From VAZQ01 sp963712565 (lineage in GTDB: Bacteria > Pseudomonadota > Alphaproteobacteria > Rhizobiales > Xanthobacteraceae): a stretch of DNA of 64,000 bases. Of the stretch, positions 1 through 7,654 are shown one piece after another. The translations under genes and the position numbers were made by a program. The first letter of the stretch is position 1; each line of letters begins with the position of its first letter. Where the stretch lies: assembly GCA_963712565.1 (NCBI GenBank), contig CAVQIP010000024.1:62001-126000 (forward strand), written 5' to 3'. A model generated the notes under the pieces. That model was not told where the DNA came from. It ran no database searches and was given only the letters and a program-made list of their open reading frames with translations.

Positions 1-12
1 GTTGTTGGTCAT
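1..12 (-). CDS. Start of a gene cut by the window edge
   Basis: Only the first four codons (Met-Thr-Asn-Asn) are inside the window. A strong ribosome-binding site (GGAAAGGAG) lies at 16-24 on the minus strand. The gene would be co-transcribed with, and downstream of, hsp20, whose stop lies 45 bases upstream. In rhizobial genomes the gene after a class-A hsp20 is often a small DUF1150 protein. That identity is inference from memory; four codons cannot confirm it. Confidence 0.35.
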
Positions 13-57
13 GGCACTCGACTCCTTTCCACTCAACGCGTCGAGCCCTGTTCGGGT

Positions 58-483
58 TCAATCACTGTCCGTGATGCTGATGGTCTTCACGATCCGTTCC
101 GGCTCCGGGCGGGCGAGATCGATGGACAACAGCCCGTTTTTCAAGTCCGCGCCCAAGACCTCCATGCCGTCCGCCAGCACGAAGGTGCGCTGGAACTGGC
201 GCGCGGCGATGCCGCGGTGGAGGTAGTGGTGCTCCTTGTCGTCCTGCTGCCGCCCGCGGATGACGAGCTGGCTCTCCTCGACCGTCACGTCGAGTTGATC
301 GCGGGTAAAACCGGCGACCGCCAGCGTGATCCGCAGGCGCTCGGGCTGGCCGTTTTGGCGCGCGATCCGCTCGATATTGTAGGGCGGATAGCCGTCGGCC
401 GCTTTGGCGACGCGGTCGAGCGCACGCTCGATCTCGTCGAATCCGAGCAGGAACGGACTGGACAGAGAAGGAACCCGGGACAT
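58..483 (-). CDS. Small heat shock protein, Hsp20/alpha-crystallin family
   Basis: A 141-residue cytoplasmic holdase chaperone that keeps unfolding proteins soluble under heat stress. The N-terminus reads MSRVPSLSSPFLLGFDEIER, typical of rhizobial class-A Hsp20s. The alpha-crystallin domain covers roughly residues 35-130, and the C-terminal tail is short. The length is usual for IbpA-type proteins. The start is the ATG at 483; its Shine-Dalgarno (GAGGG) lies inside a hairpin just upstream, and a sigma-32-type promoter lies further up (separate entries). Heat control is therefore likely at both transcription and translation. A second short gene follows at the window edge. Confidence 0.93.
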   Translation of the reverse strand: MSRVPSLSSPFLLGFDEIERALDRVAKAADGYPPYNIERIARQNGQPERLRITLAVAGFTRDQLDVTVEESQLVIRGRQQDDKEHHYLHRGIAARQFQRTFVLADGMEVLGADLKNGLLSIDLARPEPERIVKTISITDSD

Positions 484-567
484 GGTCTCAAAGCCCTCGT
501 AAGCGACTTTGACGAGGCCCTTGCGGCGCCCCCTCGACCCACCGGCGTTGTCACCCGCCGGCCGGTC
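484..567 (-). promoter_or_regulatory. ROSE-type RNA thermometer in the hsp20 leader
   Basis: The last leader hairpin, at 490-510 on the minus strand, pairs AAAGUC/GGCUUU and CU/AG around a UACG loop with one bulged G. It buries the ribosome-binding site (GAGGG). The anti-SD arm contains UCGCU, which fits the U(U/C)GCU signature of ROSE elements, and the bulged G is also typical. Further upstream, 511-567 folds into GC-rich hairpins (for example a GCCGGCG/CGCCGGT stem). The family represses translation until heat melts the last hairpin. The exact 5' limit is inferred from the promoter position. Confidence 0.72.
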
Positions 568-574
568 GCGTCCA

Positions 575-603
575 ATATGGGGATTTCCGGTTAAGGCTTC
601 AAG
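575..603 (-). promoter_or_regulatory. Heat-shock sigma factor (RpoH) promoter of hsp20
   Basis: On the minus strand, CTTGAA (598-603) is followed after 15 bases by CCCCATAT (575-582). This is a near-consensus sigma-32 promoter (CTTGAAA, N11-17, CCCATnT). It would start transcription about 85 bases before the hsp20 ATG, giving a leader long enough for the thermometer. Confidence 0.72.
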
Positions 604-732
604 AACGCTCGAGAACCGCGTCGGGAGCCGGGCCTTCGCCGCGCGAAGCGGCCCGCCGGCCAGCGAGATTGAGCCCTGGGCGCGGGCACAGTATTGGTCC
701 TGACGCTGGTAGGGCGATCAAAGGAGTGCAGG

Positions 733-1680
733 TTGCGCATCGCGGTCATGGGGTCGGGCGGCGTCGGCGGATATTTCGGCGCGCGGCTGGTCAAGGGTGG
801 CGCCGACGTTCATTTCGTTGCGCGCGGGGCGCATCTTGCCGCCATGCGCGAGCGCGGCCTCGCGGTCGAGGGCGGGAGCGAGCCGATCCTGCTGCCCGAG
901 GTCAACGTCACCGACGATCCCATGACCATCGGCCCGGTCGATCTGGTGATGTTTTGCGTCAAGCTCTGGGACACCGAGAGCGCCGCACGCCAGCTGCTGC
1001 CGATCATGCGGCCCGAGACCGGCGTCATCTCGTTCCAGAACGGGGTGCAGAAGGACGACATGCTACGGCCGATCTTCGGCGACAAGGCGCTCATGGGCGG
1101 CGTCGCCTATGTCGGGACCAGTATCGGTCGGCCGGGCGTGATCGTGCAGACCGGTCCGCTGCAACGGCTGGTGTTCGGAGAATACGACGGCCGTCGTTCG
1201 GCGCGCGTCGAGAGGTTCTACGAGGCGTGCAAGCGCGGCGGCATCAATGCCGAGATCAGCGACGACGTCCGCCGCTCGATCTGGGAGAAATACGTCGTGC
1301 TAGTCGCCATGTCCGGTGCGACCACCGCCATGCGGGCGACCATCGGGCCGATCCGCGCGCACCCCCTCACGCGACAGTTCCTGCTCGACCTCGCGCGTGA
1401 GGTGGTTGCCGTCGGTCGCGCGCATAGCGTCGCGCTGCCCGCGGACTATGCCGAGCAGCGCATCCCGTTCTTCGACGGCTGGCCGCCGGAAATGACGACG
1501 TCGATGCATCACGATCTCCAGGGCGGCAAGCCGCTCGAAGTGCGCTGGCTCTCCGGCGGAGTGGTCGATCTCGGCGCCGAGGTCGGCGTGCCGACGCCGA
1601 TGAACCGCGCGGTGCGCGACGTTCTGATCTTGCACGCCGAGGGCCGCACCGAACCGGCGCCGGCGGACACTGACCTGTAG
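733..1680 (+). CDS. Ketopantoate reductase-like protein (PanE/ApbA family)
   Basis: A 315-residue NADPH-dependent 2-dehydropantoate 2-reductase-like enzyme. The N-terminus has the Rossmann motif GSGGVGGYFG. The family's catalytic Lys lies in IWEKY, and the C-terminal ApbA domain contains SMHHDLQGGKP and the GVPTPMNRAV signature. The start is the TTG at 733 because AAGGAG (721-726) sits at ideal spacing and translation then begins directly at the Rossmann strand (RIAVMGSGG). Many soil Hyphomicrobiales carry several PanE paralogues in catabolic clusters. Next to a resorcylate-decarboxylase-like gene it may reduce another 2-oxo acid. The family call is firm; the substrate is not. Confidence 0.85.
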   Translation: MRIAVMGSGGVGGYFGARLVKGGADVHFVARGAHLAAMRERGLAVEGGSEPILLPEVNVTDDPMTIGPVDLVMFCVKLWDTESAARQLLPIMRPETGVISFQNGVQKDDMLRPIFGDKALMGGVAYVGTSIGRPGVIVQTGPLQRLVFGEYDGRRSARVERFYEACKRGGINAEISDDVRRSIWEKYVVLVAMSGATTAMRATIGPIRAHPLTRQFLLDLAREVVAVGRAHSVALPADYAEQRIPFFDGWPPEMTTSMHHDLQGGKPLEVRWLSGGVVDLGAEVGVPTPMNRAVRDVLILHAEGRTEPAPADTDL

Positions 1681-1755
1681 CCGTCAGCATCGTTGCAGCG
1701 CGCTGGAGGGCCGCACTGGTGGTCGGATCGCGAGCAGCGCGCCGATGTGTCCGGC

Positions 1756-2736
1756 TCACGCCCCCCTCAGCTTGAACAGCTTGATCGCATTGGTACGCCC
1801 GATCCGGTGGCGGTCGGCCTCGTCGATCTGGGCATTGTCGAACCAGTCCGCGGCGTCGCTCATGTCCTCGAACGGGTAGTCGACCGAGAACATCACGCGG
1901 TCTGCGCCGATTTCCGCCACGGCGTCGATCAGCGCGGGGGTGCTGTAGTGGCCGGAGGTCGTGAGATGGAAATTGGCGCGGAAATAATCGGCCACCGGTT
2001 TGCGCGCGGCGTATTTGTGCGCGGCCTTCATCCAGGCGTTCCGGTTGTCGATACGCCACAAATAGTACGGCAGCCCCTCGCCGAGGTGGCCGAGAATGAT
2101 CTGCAGGCGCGGAAACTCGTCGAACAATCCACTGCCGATCAGCCGCAGCGCGTGCACGGCGGTCTCGGCCGCGAACGCCCAGGTCGGCCCCATCAGCCAG
2201 GCATGGCCCTCGTAGCCGCGGATCGCGCCCGGCAGGGGATTGCGCGGATGCAGATAGAAGGGAACGTCGAGGCGTTCGACCAAACGCCAGAACGGCCGGT
2301 ATTGCGGCAGGTCGTAGTACACGGCGGTGTCGGGCGATCCCGCCTGCGAGAAGCCGTTGACCAGCGCGCCCTTGAAACCGAGATCCTCGATGCAGCGTTG
2401 CAACTCCGCCGTCGCGCTTTCCGGGTCCTGCATCGGCAGCGCCGCCACCCCGGCGAACCGGTCCCGGCGCCTCGCAATTTCCCGCGCCAATACGTCGTTC
2501 GCCTCGCGCGCCACCTCCACCGCCCGTTTGACCTCGTGGATGCCCTGGATCGCCGGGGCATTGAGCGACACGATCATGGTCTCGATACCAGCGGCATCCA
2601 TCAGGCGCAGCCGCTTGTCCTGGAAGTCGACGAGGCGGGGTCCCAATTCCGACCACACATGCGCACCGAACAGCTGGGAATCGCCGAGCGTGGCCTCGGT
2701 CGCGAAATGATCTTCGAGCGTGATCTTTCCCTGCAT
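1756..2736 (-). CDS. Amidohydrolase resembling gamma-resorcylate (2,6-dihydroxybenzoate) decarboxylase
   Basis: A 326-residue ACMSD-type amidohydrolase-fold decarboxylase. The N-terminus (MQGKITLEDHF), the segments GALVNGFSQ and DLPQYRPFW, and the end GRTNAIKLFKL closely match rhizobial gamma-resorcylate decarboxylase as I remember it. The metal site expected from that family is complete: Glu8, His10, His163, His217 and Asp286 (in FSVDYPFE). The reaction would be reversible decarboxylation of a dihydroxybenzoate. The start at 2736 has a clear upstream GGAGG; longer in-frame starts add an unrelated leader. It is transcribed divergently from the mandelate-racemase-like gene. The exact aromatic substrate is inferred. 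Confidence 0.82.
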   Translation of the reverse strand: MQGKITLEDHFATEATLGDSQLFGAHVWSELGPRLVDFQDKRLRLMDAAGIETMIVSLNAPAIQGIHEVKRAVEVAREANDVLAREIARRRDRFAGVAALPMQDPESATAELQRCIEDLGFKGALVNGFSQAGSPDTAVYYDLPQYRPFWRLVERLDVPFYLHPRNPLPGAIRGYEGHAWLMGPTWAFAAETAVHALRLIGSGLFDEFPRLQIILGHLGEGLPYYLWRIDNRNAWMKAAHKYAARKPVADYFRANFHLTTSGHYSTPALIDAVAEIGADRVMFSVDYPFEDMSDAADWFDNAQIDEADRHRIGRTNAIKLFKLRGA

Positions 2737-2855
2737 GGTTCCTCCGAACTGACGACGATCCGCAATCCAACTATGCGCGGACTCGCCGGCGCTTGCCAGC
2801 ACCGGCGCGCCACGCCGGCTTGCGCACGCGGCCGACCCGATTAGGATTTCGACCC

Positions 2856-3956
2856 ATGCCGCCAAAACCGCCGCTCCTCACGCTGCGTGCAATCCGTTCC
2901 GTCGGGGTCGAGGTGCCGATGACCTATGCGCTGGGCACCAGCCGCGGCATGATCACCAAGGCCCCGCTCCTCCTCATCGACCTCGAGACCGCGGAGGGCG
3001 TGACCGGCCGCTCCTATCTCTGGTGCTATTTTCCGGCGGCGGTCCCGGCGATTGCGAAAATCCTGGAGGAGGTGGAGCACGTCGTGAAGGGCGAGCGCGT
3101 TGCGCCCGCCGATCTCTGGAGCAAGCTCGCCGAGCGCTTCGCGCTCATCGGGGTGCAAGGCATCGTGCGCATGGCGATGGCGGGGCTCGACGTGGCGGCC
3201 TGGGATGCGCTGGCGATCGCCGCCGGCATGCCGCTGGCGGCACTTGTCGGCAGCGGCCCAAAGCGCATTCGCGCCTACAACTCCTGCGGCCTCGGGCTGA
3301 TGACGCCGAAACGGGTGGCCGACGAGGCGGAAAAGCTCCTTGCCGGCGGCTTTCGCGCGATCAAGCTCCGGCTCGGTTATCCGACCCTCGGCGACGATCT
3401 CGCCGCCTTGCGTGCGGTGAAGAAGCGCGTCGGCGCCGAGATCGCGGTGATGGTCGATTACAACCAGGCGCTCAGCCTCGCCCAGGCGCTCGAACGCGGC
3501 CGCATGCTCGATGGCGAAGGCATCTATTGGCTGGAAGAGCCGATCCGCCACGACGATTACGCCGGAAACGCGAGGCTTGCGCGCGAGCTCAAGACGCCGA
3601 TCCAGATCGGAGAGAATTTTTCCGAAAGCTCGGCCATGGCCGCGGCGCTCGCGGCCGGCGCCGCCGATTACGTCATGCCCGACCTCGAGCGCATCGGCGG
3701 GGTCACCGGCTGGCTGCGCGCCGCGGCGCTCGCTGCCACCCACCGCGTCGAGATGTCGTCGCACCTCTTTCCCGAGGTGAGCGCGCACCTGCTTGCGGCG
3801 ACGCCCACCGCCCACTTCCTCGAATACGTCGATTGGGCCGACAAGATCGTCGAAGCGCCGCTCGCGATCGTCGATGGATTTGCGCTGGTGCCGCAGCGAC
3901 CGGGCAATGGGCTCAGCTGGGACCGCAAGGCGGTCGAGAAATATCGGATCACGTGA
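2856..3956 (+). CDS. Mandelate racemase/muconate lactonizing enzyme family protein
   Basis: A 366-residue enolase-superfamily enzyme that aligns with Pseudomonas putida mandelate racemase (from memory) at a constant offset of +6. Metal ligands Asp201, Glu227 and Glu253 are present, as are the general base pair Asp276/His303 and Glu323. The usual second Lys of the KxK motif is Arg172 (sequence AIKLRLG), which would remove the S-specific base. The shared signatures include GGVTGW, MSSHLFPE and HLLAATPTAH. It may act as a dehydratase or an R-specific enzyme on an alpha-hydroxy acid. The start at 2856 is chosen because it leaves a normal N-terminus. A benzoylformate-decarboxylase-like gene lies 6 kb downstream. 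Confidence 0.85.
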   Translation: MPPKPPLLTLRAIRSVGVEVPMTYALGTSRGMITKAPLLLIDLETAEGVTGRSYLWCYFPAAVPAIAKILEEVEHVVKGERVAPADLWSKLAERFALIGVQGIVRMAMAGLDVAAWDALAIAAGMPLAALVGSGPKRIRAYNSCGLGLMTPKRVADEAEKLLAGGFRAIKLRLGYPTLGDDLAALRAVKKRVGAEIAVMVDYNQALSLAQALERGRMLDGEGIYWLEEPIRHDDYAGNARLARELKTPIQIGENFSESSAMAAALAAGAADYVMPDLERIGGVTGWLRAAALAATHRVEMSSHLFPEVSAHLLAATPTAHFLEYVDWADKIVEAPLAIVDGFALVPQRPGNGLSWDRKAVEKYRIT

Positions 3957-4119
3957 GGCAAGTAGCCCGCAAGGAGCGACAGTGGAATGCGGGGCAGTGT
4001 CGCCGCACCCGAAAAACCCGGACCACTCCATGCGGACTACAAGTGCGTCCGCGCTGGCGGCGATGCGCGCCACACTCTTAGGCCGCAATCCCGCAGCGGC
4101 GCCGCTCCGACAACCCCTG

Positions 4120-5142
4120 CTATTTGATCAGGCTGGTGATCCGATCCACGATGGGCTTGGGCGTCGCGTAGATTTTCATGATTAGTGCCGCGAGATGCTG
4201 ACCGTCTTCCGGCTCGAGATCGAGCTTGGAGCGCTTCACCTCGGCGACGAAATCCGCATCCGTCATGGTCGCGTTGAACGCCTCGCGCAGCATCTTCAGC
4301 CGGTCGGCGGGCAGATCCGGCGGCGCGACGAAGGGACGCCCAATACCCTGGCCGGCATAGAGAAACTCGATCGCCTGTTTCTGTTCGCCGGTACGCGCGA
4401 GATCGAGCACGAAAGGGATGTCCTTGAGTTCGGGGTTGGGTTCGGCGCCGCCTTGAAACAGGATCGAAATCTTCTTGGTGGGAATCCAGTCGGGGCGGCG
4501 GACCTTGATGCTGTCGAGGCTCTCACAGATGCCTTCCACCTCGCCCCGCTCCATCGCCAGAAAGACGTCGGACGAAGCGGGGAATCCGCCGACCAGCTTG
4601 AACTTCATTCCGAGCAACTCGTTGAGCGCCTTGGGATAGGAGCGGGTGCCGGTGCCGGGGCCGGTGTCGCCCACGATCAATTGCCGCTCGAACAGGTCCT
4701 GCACCGTTTTGACCTGCGCGGCATGATAGGCGATGCAGACATTTGTCTCCTTCGTCGGGGTTCCGATCCACGAGAGCTTGGTCGGGTCGAAGCGGGCGCC
4801 GGCCGCGCCGGAGAGCGGCCCCAGCGCTGCATCACGGGCGATGATGCCGAGCACGGTGCCGTCCTTGGGGGCGATATTGAAGATGTAGCTGGCGGCGGTG
4901 TAGCTGCCCGCCCCGGGCATGTTCTGCGGGATGACGCTCGGATTGCCGGGCAGATGCTTGCCGATATGACGGCCGACGGTGCGGCCCCAGAGGTCGTAGC
5001 CGCCGCCCGGCCCGAAGCCGATGATCATCTGGACGGACTTGCCGGCAAGGATATCGGGTTGCGCCGCGATCGGCGGCGCGGTCGCGAGCGGCAGCAATAC
5101 GAGCATCGCGGCGGTCGGCAGCCTTCGGAGCCGGGATGGCAT
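4120..5142 (-). CDS. Tripartite tricarboxylate transporter substrate-binding protein (Bug/TctC family)
   Basis: A 340-residue periplasmic solute receptor. The Sec signal peptide covers about residues 1-28 and ends near PPIAAQP. The mature start (ILAGKSVQMIIGFGPGGGYD) has the Bug-family first-strand motif, and PGNPSVIPQNMPGAGSYTA is the second signature. These proteins bind carboxylates, often aromatic or dicarboxylic acids, and either feed a TctAB permease or work as orphans. No tctA or tctB gene is in the window, so this is an orphan receptor here. It is convergent with the mandelate-racemase-like gene and lies downstream of the OprB porin on the same strand, so uptake of a small acid is plausible. 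Confidence 0.9.
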   Translation of the reverse strand: MPSRLRRLPTAAMLVLLPLATAPPIAAQPDILAGKSVQMIIGFGPGGGYDLWGRTVGRHIGKHLPGNPSVIPQNMPGAGSYTAASYIFNIAPKDGTVLGIIARDAALGPLSGAAGARFDPTKLSWIGTPTKETNVCIAYHAAQVKTVQDLFERQLIVGDTGPGTGTRSYPKALNELLGMKFKLVGGFPASSDVFLAMERGEVEGICESLDSIKVRRPDWIPTKKISILFQGGAEPNPELKDIPFVLDLARTGEQKQAIEFLYAGQGIGRPFVAPPDLPADRLKMLREAFNATMTDADFVAEVKRSKLDLEPEDGQHLAALIMKIYATPKPIVDRITSLIK

Positions 5143-5296
5143 GCGTTTTCCTCGCGCGGCGTGGCGGCCGCATGCGCCGGGGTCCTATCTATTGAGGCGC
5201 TGCCGGTTTGTCACGCCCGGGAACTATAGCCAGCGGCGGAGCTGGGCGAGCGAAAACGTTCTGGTGATGCAACGTCCGGAAGCGGCGGCAAGCGGC

Positions 5297-6688
5297 CTAG
5301 AAATTGAGCGATGAGCGAACCGCGATCACCCACGCATTCGGCCGCAAGCTTCCGTCGCTGTTGAGGACACCGCCGCCCGGGCGGATGATGTATTGCACTT
5401 CCGGCTGCAGCATCCACCACGGAGCGAGCTGCGCCTGATACATCATCTCGACCATGGTTTCGCCGCTGCGCACCGGATAGAAGAAGTTTCCGAACAATCC
5501 CGTATCTTGATCGAGCCCGCGCGCATTGTCGCCGACGCGCGCGTAGGCGCCAGCGATTCCGATCTTGTCGTCCGGCCGGCGGGGCACGAGGCCTTTGTAG
5601 AGCAGGCCCCCGTCGGCGTAGAAGCTGATCAGATTGCGATCGTTGGGGACGCCGCCGGCGCGAAAAAATGCCGACAGGCCTTGGTCGTCGGTGCCGGGGA
5701 CGCGATAGATCATCTGATCGATCACGCCGTAGATGCCGTGATCGCCGGTGTGATCGAGCGGAATGCCGGTGGACGTCGGGCTCGCCAGCGATTGGCCGGT
5801 ATTGTCGAAGCGCTGATCGCCGAAACGCGGACTGGTGTGATACCACGCGCCGATCCGGTAAGCGCCCGGAAGCCCCTTGGCGTCCTTGCCCTGGTTGGGC
5901 AGATAGCTCGCTTCCGCGATGACGAAGACGCCGCCGCGGAAGCTGAAAACAGTGCCGGTCGGAAGCGGCAGATTCTGATTGGAGCCGTCGCCGCCGCTGG
6001 GATCGCCGCTGAACACCGCGGCCTGAAACGCCGTGTCCTCGGTGGGTTTGATGCGGACGCGAACGCCGGGGTCCGGGAGCGGATAGGCTGGCCCGCCGGC
6101 AGGAAGATTGGCGGCGAGAAAAGTCGGCCAGCTGATGCCGTTGTTGATGAAATTCGCGGCGGTCTTGCTCTGCAGGAACTGGCTGTCCGCCGACATCAGA
6201 CCAAACCGCACGGAAAGGCGGTCATTAAAGGCGTTCTGTTCGTACCAAAGCGAATAGAGCCGCGCGACTGGTCCGGCTTCGAGGTTCGAGACCGCCAGGA
6301 TGTTGCCGAGATAGGTCTGACTGAAGAAGGGCCCGTGGGTGACGAGGCCGTGGATGTGAAGATGGCCGCCCTGCCAGCCCAGGAGCTTCTGCAGATCGAC
6401 GTCCAGCTGCGGTTGAAAGGCGCCGATTCCGACGGTGCCGGGTGCGATGCCGCCCCGGACATTCGACAAAAAATCGTTGGTGTAATTGAGGGTGAAGACG
6501 AGACCTTTGCGCTCGAGATAGGGCCGCAGCCCGCCCCAGTCGCCGGTCAAGGTCGACTGCGCGGGTTCCTTTGCCTCGTCCGATCGCTGTGCTTGCGCCG
6601 AGGCGGGCGTTGAAAAATTGCCGGCCGAGCCGACCGAAGCCAGCGCGGCAACCGCCAGCGTCCCCGCCCACCTGCCCATTGCATGCAT
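5297..6688 (-). CDS. Carbohydrate porin, OprB family
   Basis: A 463-residue outer-membrane beta-barrel porin. A signal peptide covers roughly residues 1-32 (cleavage near PASAQAQ). LTGDWGGLRPYLERKGL is the OprB N-terminal signature. The protein ends in Phe (RSSLNF), the usual outer-membrane insertion signal. OprB-type channels pass sugars and other small neutral or acidic solutes. The start at 6688 (MHAMGRW) precedes the signal core directly. It sits upstream of the Bug receptor on the same strand, 154 bp apart, and divergent from a nuclease gene. Confidence 0.88.
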   Translation of the reverse strand: MHAMGRWAGTLAVAALASVGSAGNFSTPASAQAQRSDEAKEPAQSTLTGDWGGLRPYLERKGLVFTLNYTNDFLSNVRGGIAPGTVGIGAFQPQLDVDLQKLLGWQGGHLHIHGLVTHGPFFSQTYLGNILAVSNLEAGPVARLYSLWYEQNAFNDRLSVRFGLMSADSQFLQSKTAANFINNGISWPTFLAANLPAGGPAYPLPDPGVRVRIKPTEDTAFQAAVFSGDPSGGDGSNQNLPLPTGTVFSFRGGVFVIAEASYLPNQGKDAKGLPGAYRIGAWYHTSPRFGDQRFDNTGQSLASPTSTGIPLDHTGDHGIYGVIDQMIYRVPGTDDQGLSAFFRAGGVPNDRNLISFYADGGLLYKGLVPRRPDDKIGIAGAYARVGDNARGLDQDTGLFGNFFYPVRSGETMVEMMYQAQLAPWWMLQPEVQYIIRPGGGVLNSDGSLRPNAWVIAVRSSLNF

Positions 6689-6907
6689 AATCCCGCCCCC
6701 GGGACGACTCGCGGGCCGAGCTTCAACCGAGAATCGGGCAAAATATTGTGACCGGTTTGCGCGACATCGCCGCTGCATCGTTTCTTTGCGAGGCCGTGGT
6801 TAGTGTTGCACTGCACGAGGCAAGATCGCGCGCATAGCCCACGCGCTCGCGTACAATCGACCGGTCAATTCGGCGGGACCGAGGCGAGTGAACCGACGGC
6901 GTGATCG

Positions 6908-7534
6908 ATGGCTTCAGGGGCAAACCGATCGGGCGCGAGACGATACCGAACCGGCCGCAGCCAAAGGGGGCTGCTCGTCGCTTTGGTGTTTCTGGTCGGA
7001 TTGATCGGCTTCTACGCTTACCGATCCTCGACGTCCAAGCCGCCACCATCACCACTGATCGGCCGGGCGCGGGTGCTCGACGGCGACAGCATCGAGATAT
7101 CCGGGGCACGTATTCGCTTGCAAGGAATCGACGCCCCCGAGTCCGATCAAACATGCGCCGACGCCCGGGGACAGACATGGCCGTGCGGAAAGGCGGCCGC
7201 CCAGGAACTGCGACGCCATATCGGCGCCCGCGAGTTGAGGTGCGAGCCGAGCGGTCTCGACCGCTACCATCGTATCCTCGCGATCTGCTTCGTTCCCGAG
7301 GGTTCCGACGTCAACGCCTGGATGGTGCGGCAGGGCTGGGCGCTGGCGTACGGCGATGGCAGCAATTACCGATCGGCGCAGCACGAGGCGGAGGCCGCCA
7401 AGCGCGGCATATGGGTGGGAGCCTTCGTGTCGCCCGGGGAATGGCGGCGCCGACACCCGCAATCGCGCAATGATGTGCCCGGCGCCGGCGCGCTCCGCGC
7501 CAACCAGTACGAAGCACGATGGCCGCCGGGGTGA
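6908..7534 (+). CDS. Membrane-anchored thermonuclease-like (SNase) protein
   Basis: A 208-residue staphylococcal-nuclease-fold protein. A single N-terminal transmembrane segment (about residues 21-41) follows a basic cytoplasmic start, so the nuclease faces the periplasm. The OB-fold domain follows: RVLDGDSIEI, then RLQGIDAPESD carrying the first catalytic Arg and Glu, and DRYHR with the second Arg. WMVRQGWALAY and AKRGIWVG close the domain. It should cleave DNA or RNA in a calcium-dependent way. The Pro/Arg-rich tail is not part of the fold. I see no strong ribosome-binding site, but no better start exists. Confidence 0.85.
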   Translation: MASGANRSGARRYRTGRSQRGLLVALVFLVGLIGFYAYRSSTSKPPPSPLIGRARVLDGDSIEISGARIRLQGIDAPESDQTCADARGQTWPCGKAAAQELRRHIGARELRCEPSGLDRYHRILAICFVPEGSDVNAWMVRQGWALAYGDGSNYRSAQHEAEAAKRGIWVGAFVSPGEWRRRHPQSRNDVPGAGALRANQYEARWPPG

Positions 7535-7654
7535 TCCGCTCATTCCCGCAAGCGGTGGCAAGGGCGGTCGAGCTATCGCGTCCAAAACGCCGCCACTCTA
7601 TGATCGCGCGACACGTTGCACTGACCCCCAGCGTTCTCGACGGGAGATCGGATC

